64,000 bases of DNA from Caenimonas sp. SL110 (GTDB taxonomy: Bacteria; Pseudomonadota; Gammaproteobacteria; Burkholderiales; Burkholderiaceae_C). The DNA is taken from the NCBI RefSeq assembly GCF_001044395.1, contig NZ_JANU01000042.1:118775-182774 (forward strand), read 5' to 3'. Below, one piece after another: positions 27,801 through 38,800 of the stretch (position 1 is the first letter of the stretch; every line of letters starts with the position of its first letter). The position numbers and the translations under genes are program-made. The notes beneath the pieces are model-generated. The model ran no database searches, was not told where the DNA came from, and saw only the letters and a list, made by a program, of their open reading frames with translations.

Positions 27801-27830
27801 TGACGGACTAAACTTGATAGCGCTATCATT
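27801..27830 (+). promoter_or_regulatory. Promoter with embedded LacI-type operator O3 for the dehydratase-GMC genes
   Basis: The -35 TTGACG (27801-27806) and -10 TATCAT (27825-27830) are 18 bp apart. The perfect 14-bp palindrome TGATAGCGCTATCA (27816-27829) covers the spacer end and the -10, so repressor binding would block polymerase. The ATG lies 30 bp downstream with no clear ribosome-binding site. Confidence 0.7.
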
Positions 27831-27859
27831 TCTTCAAATCAACCACACGCCCGACACCC

Positions 27860-29089
27860 ATGTCCCGAATCGAATCCATCGAGCTGTATCTGGTGCAGAC
27901 CCCGTTGCCAGCCCCCTTTTCCCCGGCCTGGGTTGTTGGCGGCACGCGAAGCTCCAGCGCCTATTACCTGATCCGGCTGCGCACGGACGATGGGGTTGAA
28001 GGATTCAGCGCCTTCACGGCCATGGGGCGCGAGCGGGCGGGGATTGGCGACTTTCTGGCCCACGCCTTTCTCGGCAAGGACCCGACCGACATCGACCATG
28101 TCCTGGAGATGCTGCGCGTGCCCGGATACGGGGGCTTGCGCAACTTCTGGATCGAACCGGCCTTCTGGGACATCAAGGGCAAACTCGCTGGGCAGCCTGT
28201 GTATCGCCTGCTCGGCGGTGAACCGACGCCACTGCGCCTCTATGCATCTTCCGGCGAGGTCAAGGATGTCGGGGCTCGCATCGATGAATGCTGGGCTCGC
28301 CACGAAGAAGGGTTCTCGACCTTGAAGGTGCGCGTCCACGACTTCGACGAGCGCGTGGACATTCGCCAGATCCAGGAACCGGCCGAGGCGCTGCGCGGCA
28401 AACTCAAGCTCGCCGTGGATTGCAACCAGGCGTTCTGGCACACCGCCAACGGACCCGGGCCCAAGTGGGATCTGGCCAGGGCCAAGCGCTTTTGTGATGC
28501 AGCCTACGAAGCGGACCTGGCATGGGTCGAAGAACCGCTGTTCATGGAGTGGTACGACCAGATGGCTGAACTGAGGGCGTACTCCCGAGTCGACGTCTCC
28601 GGCGGAGAGCTTCACACTTGCGGCTTTCCGGAGCTGAAATACATGGTCGAAAAGCGCTGCTACGACATCTTCCAGCCAGATGCCATGTGGACCGGCGGAA
28701 TCTCGCAAACCCTGCAGGTCGCAAAGCTGGTGCGCGAGGCGGGCCTGAAGTTCACCGGTCACAGCTGGAGCAATGGCATCGGTTTCGCGGTGAACATGCA
28801 CGTGCTGCTCGCCAGTGGTTTCGCCAGCGAGATGGAATATGAGTATCCGCTCAGCCCGCCGGGATGGACTGCCGAGGCCAGGGATTCGATCCTGACCGAA
28901 CCCTGGCGTCACGACCGCGGCACCCTGCAGCCGCCGACGCTGCCCGGGCTCGGCTTCGAGATCGACGAGGCCGCGCTGGCGCACTACGGGCGCTGCTTTT
29001 TCAAAGCCAACCGAACCGTGCGCAGCTGGATGCCCGAATCGCTGCACGACCTGTCGATCCCGACGACGCCCGTCCCTCGCGAAGGCTGA
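27860..29089 (+). CDS. Mandelate racemase/enolase-superfamily protein, probable sugar-acid dehydratase
   Basis: The 409-residue protein has the enolase-superfamily capping domain followed by a TIM barrel. In the mandelate-racemase pattern it has Lys in STLKVRVHDFD, metal ligands in LAVDCNQ (Asp), WVEEPL (Glu) and SGGELHT (Glu), then FQPDAMW (Asp) and GHSW (His) forming the His-Asp dyad. The usual KxK is K-V-R here, so one base is replaced by Arg. Such enzymes abstract the alpha-proton of a carboxylate, mostly dehydrating aldonic or aldaric acids. Specificity is unresolved. Confidence 0.88.
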   Translation: MSRIESIELYLVQTPLPAPFSPAWVVGGTRSSSAYYLIRLRTDDGVEGFSAFTAMGRERAGIGDFLAHAFLGKDPTDIDHVLEMLRVPGYGGLRNFWIEPAFWDIKGKLAGQPVYRLLGGEPTPLRLYASSGEVKDVGARIDECWARHEEGFSTLKVRVHDFDERVDIRQIQEPAEALRGKLKLAVDCNQAFWHTANGPGPKWDLARAKRFCDAAYEADLAWVEEPLFMEWYDQMAELRAYSRVDVSGGELHTCGFPELKYMVEKRCYDIFQPDAMWTGGISQTLQVAKLVREAGLKFTGHSWSNGIGFAVNMHVLLASGFASEMEYEYPLSPPGWTAEARDSILTEPWRHDRGTLQPPTLPGLGFEIDEAALAHYGRCFFKANRTVRSWMPESLHDLSIPTTPVPREG

Positions 29090-29093
29090 AGGA

Positions 29094-30725
29094 ATGCAAA
29101 CGACACCCGGCCCTTCTGCCGAATTTGTCATTGTGGGTGGCGGCACAGCGGGCTGCGTGCTGGCGGCCCGGCTCAGCGAAGCGGGCTATTGCGTGCTGGT
29201 GCTCGAAGCCGGCGGCACCCACGACCGGTTCTTCGTGAACATGCCCCTGGGCTACGGAAAACTGTTCCATGACGACAGCCTCAACTGGTCCTACACCACG
29301 GCGCCCGACGCACGCCTGGACGGCCGCACCGACTACTGGCCGCGCGGAAAACTGCTCGGCGGCTCCAGCGCGATCAATGCGATGGTGTACATCCGTGGAC
29401 AGCGCGAAGACTACGACGAGTGGGCGCGCCTGGGCAATGACGGCTGGTCGTGGGACGACGTGCTGCCTTACTTTCGCCGCTCCGAAGACAACGATCTCGG
29501 CGCCAGCCAGTGGCACGGTGCCGGCGGGCCGCTTAAGGTCTCCAGCATCAGGGGGCGGCACCACCCGCTGGTTCAACGCGTCATCGACGCTGGCAAGCTC
29601 CTGGGGCATCCGGAAAACACCGACTTCAATGGTGCCCGGCAAGAGGGTTTCGGCCTGTACCAGTTCACCTTGCGCAATGGCCGCCGGGTCAGCAACGCGC
29701 ACGCCTTCCTCGATGGGGCCAGGCGTTCGCCAAATGTGCAGGTGGTCACCGGCGCAGTGGTCGCACGGATCATCTTCGAAGGCACCCGTGCGGTCGGCGT
29801 GGAGTACCTGCAAAACGGCCGGCGCTGGCTTGCCACAGCGACCCGGGAAGTTGTGGTGGCCGCAGGCGCAATTGCATCGCCCACCTTGCTGCAACGCTCG
29901 GGCATCGGGCCAGGCGCACTGCTGCAACGGCTGGGCATCCCTGTTGTGCGGGCCAATGACGCAGTCGGCGCCAACCTCCAGGATCACGCGCAGGCCGGAT
30001 TCGCCTTTCGCACCCAGGTGCCGTCATTGAACGAGCGGTTGCGCAGCCCGTTCGGCCAGGTGTTCGCCGGCATGCAGTACCTGATTTCAAGAACAGGGCC
30101 ATTGACTCTGAGCATCAACCAGGGCGGCGCATTTTTTCGCTCTCGCCCCGGGCTGGATCGACCCGATTGCCAGCTCTACATCCTGCCCATGAGCTTTGCA
30201 ACCAATCCGGGCAAGGAGAAGACCCAGCTTCGACCCGACGCGTTCAGTGGGTTGACGATGACGGTGAGTCCGTGCCGCCCGCAGAGCCGGGGGCAGGTCG
30301 ACATAGCGTCGACCGACCCCGACGTCGCGCCACTGATCCAGCCCAACTACCTCAGCACACCGGAGGACATGCGGGTGATGGTCGACAGCCTGAAGTTCGT
30401 GCTGCAACTGGCCGCCGCCCGCCCGCTCGCGCAGGTCATCCACTCGCGCGCGCGCCCGGCCGGGCCGCTCGACTGCGACGAAGCACTGGCCGCGCATGCC
30501 CGCGCCAACTGCAAGACAACCTACCACCCGTCATGCACCTGCGCGATGGGGCCAGACCCGCAATCATCTGTTGTGGACCCGACGCTGCGTGTTCACGGCG
30601 TGCAGGGGCTGCGCGTGATCGATGCATCAGTGATGCCGAACGTGATCTCGGGCAACACGTGTGCCCCCACGACGATGATCGCGGAAAAAGGCGCGGACCT
30701 CCTGCGCGCGGCGCACGCGCGTTGA
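29094..30725 (+). CDS. GMC-family FAD oxidoreductase (choline-dehydrogenase-like), copy 1
   Basis: The 543-residue flavoprotein oxidises an alcohol or polyol. It has the dinucleotide motif FVIVGGGTAGCVLAARLS, the GMC signature PRGKLLGGSSAINAMVYIRG, the second signature AGAIASPTLLQRSGIG, and the C-terminal active-site region TYHPSCTCAMGP (catalytic His) followed by NVISGNTCAPTTMIAEKGAD. No signal peptide is present. It starts 4 bp after the dehydratase gene and shares its operator-controlled promoter. Confidence 0.92.
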   Translation: MQTTPGPSAEFVIVGGGTAGCVLAARLSEAGYCVLVLEAGGTHDRFFVNMPLGYGKLFHDDSLNWSYTTAPDARLDGRTDYWPRGKLLGGSSAINAMVYIRGQREDYDEWARLGNDGWSWDDVLPYFRRSEDNDLGASQWHGAGGPLKVSSIRGRHHPLVQRVIDAGKLLGHPENTDFNGARQEGFGLYQFTLRNGRRVSNAHAFLDGARRSPNVQVVTGAVVARIIFEGTRAVGVEYLQNGRRWLATATREVVVAAGAIASPTLLQRSGIGPGALLQRLGIPVVRANDAVGANLQDHAQAGFAFRTQVPSLNERLRSPFGQVFAGMQYLISRTGPLTLSINQGGAFFRSRPGLDRPDCQLYILPMSFATNPGKEKTQLRPDAFSGLTMTVSPCRPQSRGQVDIASTDPDVAPLIQPNYLSTPEDMRVMVDSLKFVLQLAAARPLAQVIHSRARPAGPLDCDEALAAHARANCKTTYHPSCTCAMGPDPQSSVVDPTLRVHGVQGLRVIDASVMPNVISGNTCAPTTMIAEKGADLLRAAHAR

Positions 30726-30759
30726 CGGACGGCACGCATGATTCACGTCGCAACAGCTG

Positions 30760-32286
30760 CTAATGCACTGCGGCCCGCACCATGTCGCTGGCCTTCTCGG
30801 CAATCATGATGGTGGGCGCATTGGTGTTGCCTGAAGTGATCTGCGGCATGACCGACGCATCGACCACGCGCAGCGCCTGCAAACCGTGGACGCGCAATTG
30901 CGCATCGACCACATCGCCAGGTCCCGGGCCCATCCTGCAGGTCCCCACGGGGTGCCAGATGCACCCGCTGGACAAACGCAGGGCCGCTTCCATCGCCGCG
31001 TCCGACTGAACTCCCGCCCCCGGCGCGAATTCAGCGCCAACGAAGCTGCGCATCACAGGGCTCGCAAAGATCTTTCGCAAGGTGCGTATGCCTTCGATCT
31101 GCAGCTTGAGATCGTCAGCGTGCGTGAAGTAGGCCGGATCGATCAATGGCGTATCCATCGGATCGGCCGAGCGCAGGCGCACCGTCCCGCGGCTCCTGGG
31201 CCGCAGCGCCTGTGCAATCGCCATGGCACCCACCGGGCGGCCGCGAGCGGCGTTCGTCAGTGGGCCATAGGGCATCAGGAAATACTGGATGTGGTTGTCA
31301 TAGCCGTCGTCGATCTGCTCGCTGCGCGTGAACAGCCCCGCTTCGGCATGCACGCTGGATGCGGGCATGGGCCGGGGCTCGTTCACGCCCGTGACCAGGC
31401 CCGAGCCTGGATGGTCGCAAAGGTTGCGGCCAACGCCGGGAAGCGAATGGCGAACGCCGATGCCCAGCGCCTGAAGTTCTGTCGCATCGCCGACGCCCGA
31501 GAGCATCAGCAGGCGCGGCGAGTCGATGGCGCCGGCGCAAAGCAGCACTTCCCGGCGAGCGCGCATACAACGCACCTGTGTCCCGTCGAAGAACTCGACG
31601 GCCACCGCCCGATCTTTCTCGATCACGATGCGCAGCACGCGCGCGCGGGTCAGCACTTGAAGATTGGCGCGATGCCGCGCGGGGTCCAGGAATGCACGCG
31701 CCGTGCTGAACCGCTCGCCGCCTCGGGTGGTGGTCTGGTACAGGCCAGCTCCACCCTGCCGGGGTCCATTGAAGTCCGGGTTGACGCCATGACCCTGCGC
31801 TTGCGCAGCGTCAATGAACGCCAGGGACATCGGATGGGGATCGATCTGGTCTGAGACGGGCAACTCGCCCCCGATCCCGTGCAGGGCCGATGCGCCCCGC
31901 GCCTGGTCCTGCGATCGCTTGAAACAGGCAAGCACATCGTCCCAGCCCCAACCCGGGTTGCCTGCATCGCGCCAGCCGTCGAAGTCGCGCGGGTCACCGC
32001 GTATGTAGAGCATCGCGTTGATGGCGCTGGTGCCACCAAGCCCCTTGCCACGCGGGCAAGGCACGCTGCGCGAAGCGTAGCCGGGTTGCAGCGTGGTCGA
32101 GTAGCCGTAGCCCTCATCGCGATCCCAGAGCAGCGGCCACTGACTCGGCTGGCGCACCTGCTCGCCCTGAGCCTGCCCGCCCGCCTCCAGAAGTGCCACC
32201 TCACAGCCTGCATCTCCAGACAACCGCGCGGCTAGCACGCAGCCAGCAGAGCCGGCGCCCACGATCACGTAATCAGCGCTATCCAT
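30760..32286 (-). CDS. GMC-family FAD oxidoreductase, copy 2
   Basis: The 508-residue flavoprotein has the same architecture as its convergent neighbour: YVIVGAGSAGCVLAARLSGD, PRGKGLGGTSAINAMLYIRG, AGAIDSPRLLMLSGVG and active-site IWHPVGTCRMGPG. The active-site context differs (WHPVGTC versus YHPSCTC), so the substrates may differ. The ATG at 32286 has AAAGGAGA upstream; a longer frame lacks support. The two GMC genes lie tail to tail with a 34-bp gap. Confidence 0.92.
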   Translation of the reverse strand: MDSADYVIVGAGSAGCVLAARLSGDAGCEVALLEAGGQAQGEQVRQPSQWPLLWDRDEGYGYSTTLQPGYASRSVPCPRGKGLGGTSAINAMLYIRGDPRDFDGWRDAGNPGWGWDDVLACFKRSQDQARGASALHGIGGELPVSDQIDPHPMSLAFIDAAQAQGHGVNPDFNGPRQGGAGLYQTTTRGGERFSTARAFLDPARHRANLQVLTRARVLRIVIEKDRAVAVEFFDGTQVRCMRARREVLLCAGAIDSPRLLMLSGVGDATELQALGIGVRHSLPGVGRNLCDHPGSGLVTGVNEPRPMPASSVHAEAGLFTRSEQIDDGYDNHIQYFLMPYGPLTNAARGRPVGAMAIAQALRPRSRGTVRLRSADPMDTPLIDPAYFTHADDLKLQIEGIRTLRKIFASPVMRSFVGAEFAPGAGVQSDAAMEAALRLSSGCIWHPVGTCRMGPGPGDVVDAQLRVHGLQALRVVDASVMPQITSGNTNAPTIMIAEKASDMVRAAVH

Positions 32287-32433
32287 GGCGTCTCCTTTGA
32301 CACGACCTTCTTGCTGCCCTGATTGCTGGAGGGCCGCTGCGGCCAAGGCAGAGTAGCCCATTGCGCCGTGCGACTCAAGCGGCATCGCCAACCGGCAGCC
32401 AATTGCGACGTCCCCTACAATCGCGCCTCCACC

Positions 32434-32503
32434 GGAGCATCGCTGTGCGGTGCTCCACCAGATTCCTTGAAGGGTTAGCGAGTTCAATGCCGCTAGCCCT
32501 TCG
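32434..32503 (+). promoter_or_regulatory. Candidate structured leader RNA upstream of the gene at 32522
   Basis: Two strong hairpins lie back to back. GGAGCATCGC (32434-32443) pairs with GCGGTGCTCC (32447-32456) over a 3-nt loop. A 13-bp stem (32468-32480 with 32491-32503) has a 10-nt loop, with a weak T-rich stretch after it. TACAAT at 32416-32421 could be the -10. The start codon is 19 nt beyond the second hairpin. It does not match a riboswitch class I can name. The rest of the 235-bp gap shows nothing else. Confidence 0.5.
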
Positions 32504-32521
32504 CTCTTTGGGAAAGCCGCC

Positions 32522-32899
32522 ATGGAACAAGACCCGTTCGACGCCATCCGCTACGTCATCGCCGAAGATAAAAAGGCCGTGACGCTCACAGTGCCCGACA
32601 TCAAGCTCGATGCCGCGCAGTTCGACCAGTTGCTGCTGTCACTGGCCGTGCTGCGAGCCGGCCTGGAGCCCGCGCACCCCGACCAGCCTCCCGGAATCGA
32701 CGAATGGGTCTACCACCCGATGGACGCCTGGCAGCTGTTGCCCCGCGCGGACAGCAAGGGAACGCCCGCTGAAGACGGCTTCCTCCTGGTGATGCGCTCG
32801 CCAGGCATGGGGTGGTGCCAGTTGCAGGTGCCTGCTGCCGATGCACAGGCCATGGTGACCTACCTGCAGACCCCACGCGTGCCGAAGGCCGACATCTAG
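32522..32899 (+). CDS. Hypothetical protein (125 aa)
   Basis: A small soluble acidic protein with no signal peptide or membrane segment. It has a helical N-terminal half (LDAAQFDQLLLSLAVLRAGL) and a beta-like C-terminal half (EWVYHPMDAWQLLPRAD, GWCQLQVPAADAQAMVTYL). I do not recognise the family. It sits behind the structured leader at 32434-32503. Its TAG stop shares the tetramer CTAG with the stop of the convergent adhesin gene. Confidence 0.7.
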   Translation: MEQDPFDAIRYVIAEDKKAVTLTVPDIKLDAAQFDQLLLSLAVLRAGLEPAHPDQPPGIDEWVYHPMDAWQLLPRADSKGTPAEDGFLLVMRSPGMGWCQLQVPAADAQAMVTYLQTPRVPKADI

Positions 32900-35800
32900 A
32901 CCAGGATGAAGTCGGCGGGTGTGAGCAGCGGATGCTGGTCAACGCCGATCACCGCAACCGCAATCGCGGCAGCAATGCCGCTGCCATCGGAGTCGTAGTA
33001 CAGCGTGCCGGTGGTCGTGTCATACACGATGCGGTCGGTGGTGTCGTGGCCCTTGACCACACCCGCCCCTGACCAGAACTTCGCTTCATCCAGCACCCCT
33101 GCCAGGCCCAACTTGGTGAAGATCGACACCTTGAACTGCAGGATGTCGGTGCCGCTGACGAAATCCACAACGATGTCCTTGTTGGTCGTCGCATGGGGAA
33201 AGGTGTCGAACCGGAACTTGTCTGCGCCCTGGCCGCCGGTCAACCAGTCATTGCCCTTGCCGCCTGCGAGCGTGTCATCACCGCCTGCGCCGTCGATCGT
33301 GTCGTGGCCGTCCATTCCACTCAGCACATTCGCGCCTGCATTGCCTGCGAGGGTATTGGCTGACGCGTTGCCAGTGCCGTTCAATGCGCTGCCCGCCAGC
33401 ACGAGCGACTCGACGTTGGCTGCGATGGTGTAAGAGACGCTCGCGATCACCGTGTCGAAGCCACCGGTGCTGGATGAATCGAGGGCCTTGTCGCCTGCGT
33501 TGTCCACGTAGAAGGTGTCATCGCCGTTGCCGCCCGTCATGACGTCGGCGCCAGGACCGCCGTCGATCGTGTCGTTGAATCGGGTGCCGGTCAGGGGGTT
33601 GACGCCGGCATTGCCGAGCATGGATACGGCAGCGCCCAGCGCCGAAGCGTTGGCGCCCGCCCCTGCGACGCCGCTGGTATTGGCAACCAGCCCGCCACCG
33701 GTACCGATCACCACACGTTCGACTCCAATGTCACCAGCCATGAGCAGCAAGGTGGTCGTCGTTGTCGCTGCAAAGCGCACCTCGTCAACGCCGGTCAAGC
33801 CGTTGTCAAAGATCTCTGCTGCCGGGTGTTCCGACGCCAGGAACATGTACACATCGGAGCCATCGCCGCCATTGAGCGAATCGGTGCCCGAGCCACCGTC
33901 GATCACGTCGTCACCCGCCAGTCCGAGCAATGTGTCGTTGCCTCCAAGCCCGCGAATCGTGTCGTTGCCCACGCCACCGCTGAGGTAGTCTGCGCCACTG
34001 GTCCCGGAGGCTGCCGACCCGGGGTCGCTGATGGTGATGGAGACCGGCACGGCTGCGGTGGATTCGGCGCCCGCGCTGTCTCGAGCCACCACGGTGAATG
34101 CGGTCACAGTGCCGGTCGATTGCAGGTCGGGTGTCCAGAAGGCGTGGCGCGACGCGTCGATCACGTCGTTGGCCCCGACGCCGTTGACCCCGGCGCTCCA
34201 GGCCGTTGCCACCCCCGCACTCGTCCCGATGAGCAAGGTCCCGCTGCTTACCGCACGCACGACAAACCCGCTCACGGCTCCATCGACATCGGCCTCATTG
34301 CCCTTGGCGGCCAGCTCAGCCATCGTGACCTGCGTCTGGCCGCCGGGCAAGGCGGTGTCGACTGCGGACGCGAAGGCAGTCAGCGTGGGAGCGTCATTGA
34401 CAGGCGTCACCGACACTTGCGCCTGCACAGATGACGACACCAGGCTCTCATCGTCTCTCACGATCACTGTGAAAGCGTTCAAGGTGCCGCTTGCATTGGC
34501 TGCCGGCGTCCAGTACGCGTTCAAGGTCGCCGTGACAGCGTCATTGGTTCCAGCGGCCCATGCCGTCGCAGATGCCTCATCGACGCCGATGCGCATCGTG
34601 CCCGTCGTGACAGTCTTCACGACGAATGTGTTGAGCGGGCCTTCTGCGTCCGACTCGTTGGCCGTTGCCTGCAGGCCGGCGAGCGTGATTACCGCGGCAG
34701 TGTCTTCAGCCGTCGTCGCGACCGGCCCGGCCATGGCCGACATCGTGGGCTTGTCGTTGATGGAATTGACCGTCACCTGCACCTGCACCGGCGCCGTCAC
34801 CGACTCCGCGCCGCTGTTGTCTTTTGCCACGACGGTGAAGGCGTTAAACACGCCGTTCGCGTTGGGCCCTGCCTTCCAGTAGGCGCCGTGCGTGGCGTCA
34901 ATGGTGTCGTTGGAACCTGGCGCCCACGCCACCGCGTTGCCCGCGCTGTCGCGGATCAGCAAGGTGCCGCTGGTCACCGACTTGACGACGAATGCGTCAA
35001 CGCTTCCGTTGACATCGGCTTCGTCGCCCTGCGCCTTCAGGTTGGCCAGCGAGATGAACACCTGCACATCTTCGTCTACGCTCACCACAGGGGCGGCCAT
35101 CGATGTAAGTGTGGGGATGGTATTGGGCAGGGTCACCGTGACCTGTACCTGCACGGGCGGCAGCGACGATGCGCCATCGTCATCCTTGACCACCACCTTG
35201 AATGCGTTGACCATGCCCGACGCACCAGGGTCACTGGTCCAGAAGGCCTTGAGGTTCACATTTGAATTGGGGTCGGTCGTGATGGTGTCATTGGCCGACG
35301 GTATCCATGCCACTGCGCTTGCACGGGTCTCGCCAATCCACAGTGTTCCACTCGTCACCGAAGTCACGACGTAAGACACCACAGTCCCATCGCTATCGGC
35401 CTCGTTGCCGCTGGTCATCAGCGACGAGAAAGGGATCTCGACTTCCACCGCCGAAGCCGTGCTGGCCACCGGCGTGGCCATAGCCGTGAGCGTGGGGCTG
35501 CGATTGGGCTGCTCGATGAAGAAATTGACCGAGACCGCAGCCGTGGTCGACATCGCGCCCGAACTGTCCACCACCCCAATCACGAACGCCGACAGATTGC
35601 CAAGTGTCGTGGCATTGCTGGTCCACAGTCCCGGATGCATCGCGTCGATGACCTGGTTGTCCCAGCTCCACGGCGCGTAGATACCGGCGTCGTTTCGCAC
35701 CAGCAGCGATCCGCTGAAAACCTGCTGCACGACGAAGCCCGTCACCGCGCCATCCACATCCGCGGCGTTCGAGTGCGTCCTGAGCAGATCCAGCGTGATC

Positions 35801-38800
35801 GGGTACTGTGTGTTGGGCGCCAGCGTGGCGATCGGGTCCGTGAGCATCGCAGTGACCGTGGGGATGTCATTGACCGACTCCGCGAACACCTGGACCAGCA
35901 CTTCGGCAGCCGAAGTGGCACCTTCATCGTCACGGGCAACGACAGTGAATGCGTTGAGAGTTCCGTTCTCATTCGCCGCGCCCGACCAGTAGGCGTTGTT
36001 GTCCGCGTCGATCGTGTCGTTGGTGTCGATCGCCCAGGGCAATGCAGTGGCCGCGTCGGCACCAATGAGCAGCGCTCCACCCACCACGGCCTTGACGACG
36101 AAATCGACCACATCGCCGTCGACGTCTGACTCGTTGCCCTGTGCCATCAGGTTCTGGAGTGTGATTTCGACCTGCCCGTCTTCCAGGGTGGAGGCAGCCG
36201 GTCTGCTCATCGCGGTGAGCGTGGGCTTGTCGTTGACCGAAGTCACATTCACCTCGACCTGTACCGGTACCAGCGACACGTCACCTTCGGTATCGCGCGC
36301 GACAACGGTGAAAGCATCCAGCACACCGTTCCAGTCGGCAGGCGGGGTCCAGTAGGCGCTGTGTTCGACATCGATGATGTCATTGACGCCTGCAACCCAG
36401 GGGGCGGCCACGCGATCCACGGTGTCGCGGATCAGGAGCGTTCCGCTGGTGACTGAGCGCACGACGAATGCATCGACAGGCGCGTCTTCATTGGACTCGT
36501 TGCCCTGGATCATCAGGTCCACCCAGGTGACCAGGCCGAGCGTATCTTCTTTCACCGTGGTGACTGGGCCCGCCATGGTCGTCAGGACGGGCGCAGGCTC
36601 CACGGTGAACTTCACCTGGTGCGAAGTAGAAACTCCGCCCATGTTGTCCTTCGCAGCCACGCTGAACGGGTATACGAGGCCGCCCGGCGCAGGAGCATTC
36701 GCCCAGTAAGGCGTCCAGTAAGCCTGATGGGTCGCATCGATCGTGTCATTCGAACCCGCCACCCACGGCTGCGCGGTGGCAGCATCGGTTCCGATTCGCA
36801 TGACGCCCATCGACAGGCCGGAGACAACGAACGCCACGACCGTGCCATCGATATCCGCTTCGTCCGCGACCTCCAGGACCTGATCCAGTGTCAACGTGCG
36901 CTGCTGCGCCTCTTTCGCGAAGAACTCAAGGCCGCTCTGCGAGAGCGTCGGCGGGTCGTTCACAGGCGTCACCACAATCTTCGCCTGCACGGGGGGCGAA
37001 GACAGGCCTCCAGCGGTGTCACGCGCGATGACGGTGAATGCGTCTATCGTTCCCGTCACGTTTGCAGGAGGAATCCAGTAAAAGTCAGATCCTCGTATCC
37101 AGTCGTTGACTTCAGCTTGCCACGGCAGATAACCGCCATCGGGTTGGCGGGTGTACAAGGTCCCGCTTGTCACCTCCTTAACGACCCACACACCAAATTC
37201 GCTGTCAAGGTCCTGAAAATTCGAAGCGAGGTTGAGGTTGTAGGTGGAGATGTAGCTTCCCTGGTCTTCAACCGCGGTGCCGACCGGGCCGCTCAGCGTG
37301 GTGAACGTCGGCAGATCATTGACCGCCTGAACCTGAACCGCGAAGGACGAATTCGCCGAAGTCGCATTGTTGGCATCGGTGGCACTCACCTCCAGGTAAG
37401 TGATGAACGGCGACTCGAGCGGGTTGTCAGACGTGTTGGTGTACTTGAGGTTCTCGAGCACATACGAGAAATCTGCGATTGCGCCGTTACCAACCACTTT
37501 GGAAATTTCGACGACACGGGTCGAATCGCGATCGAAGACCTGATACTGGAACTGCCTCCCGTTCACGTCCAGGGTGCCAGTTGCACCCGACGACGAGAGA
37601 TCGATCAAAGTGCCCCGAAAAACAAGCCCGGTGCCTTCCTGATTGAGAACTGTGCCGCTTGGGCTAATCGCGCCACGCAGGGTAATCGTCAGTTTGGCCA
37701 GCTCCGTCGAGTCCACATCTGTGATGGTTGGTGAGACAGCCATTGAAACAGCGTTTGATATCTGGCCCGGCCCTTGTGATTCGTAAAGAACATCGAAGTC
37801 CAGGCCCAGGTTGACCTGCGGGGCATCATTGACTGCCGTGAGGTTGACTTGCGCTGTCACGGGGACCGTGGTCCGTCCGCCGTCGTTGTCCTGCGCGACG
37901 ATGGTGAACGCATTCTTCACGCCGTTTGCATTCGCAGGCGGGAACCACCACCCATAGTGCGTGGCGTCAATCGAGGCGCCAAGGCCATCGGTGTAAATGC
38001 CGTCCTCACTGACAACATACAAGGTACCGCTGGTAACCGAGGTGATGACATACGAAGTCACACTTCCATCCGCATCGGCTGCATTGCTCGCGGCAGCGAT
38101 ATCGGCCAGTGAAATCCTGATGGATGCGTCTTCCGGCCCGTTTGCGACGGGGCCAGTCATTGCGGTGAACGTTGGATTGATGACCGCCTTCACGTTGACC
38201 GCGACAGGCAGCGCCGACACCCCGCCGGATGCGTCTTTTGCAACGACGGCGAATGGATTGAAACTACCGGTCTGGCCCACCGGCGGAAACCACAAGGCGG
38301 ATCGGGTGGCATCAATCACCCCATCTCCTAAGTACCAATGGACCCCATTGACGATCAGCGTCCCACTCACCACCGAATTGACGACGAAAGCGGTCACCGC
38401 ATTGTCAACATCCTGTTCATTGCCAGCGGCAAGAAGACTTTGCAGGGTGATCGGCACACCGGAAGTGGCAATTCCTTTGATCGCGCCAGGTGTGAAGGCT
38501 GACAGGGTCGGCGCCTCATTGGCAGAGGCCACGACCACTGTCACTGGCGTGGGGGTGTTCCCATCGGGAATAAACGAGAAATTGACCTGGCTGACCAAGG
38601 CGTCGCCCGTCGGATCGTCGGAGGTATTCGAATAGTGGAGCGCCTGGAAGAGGTCCGTCCAAAAAGAGTCTCCGCCAAACGACGGCCGGATGGATATTTC
38701 GCGAACGCCAGAAAAATCCTGAACCGCCAATGTGAAGGCGCCCAGAGCACCGCCTACCGACAGGTTGAACTGCCGGGCCGTCGGGGCCGCAGTGCTGATG

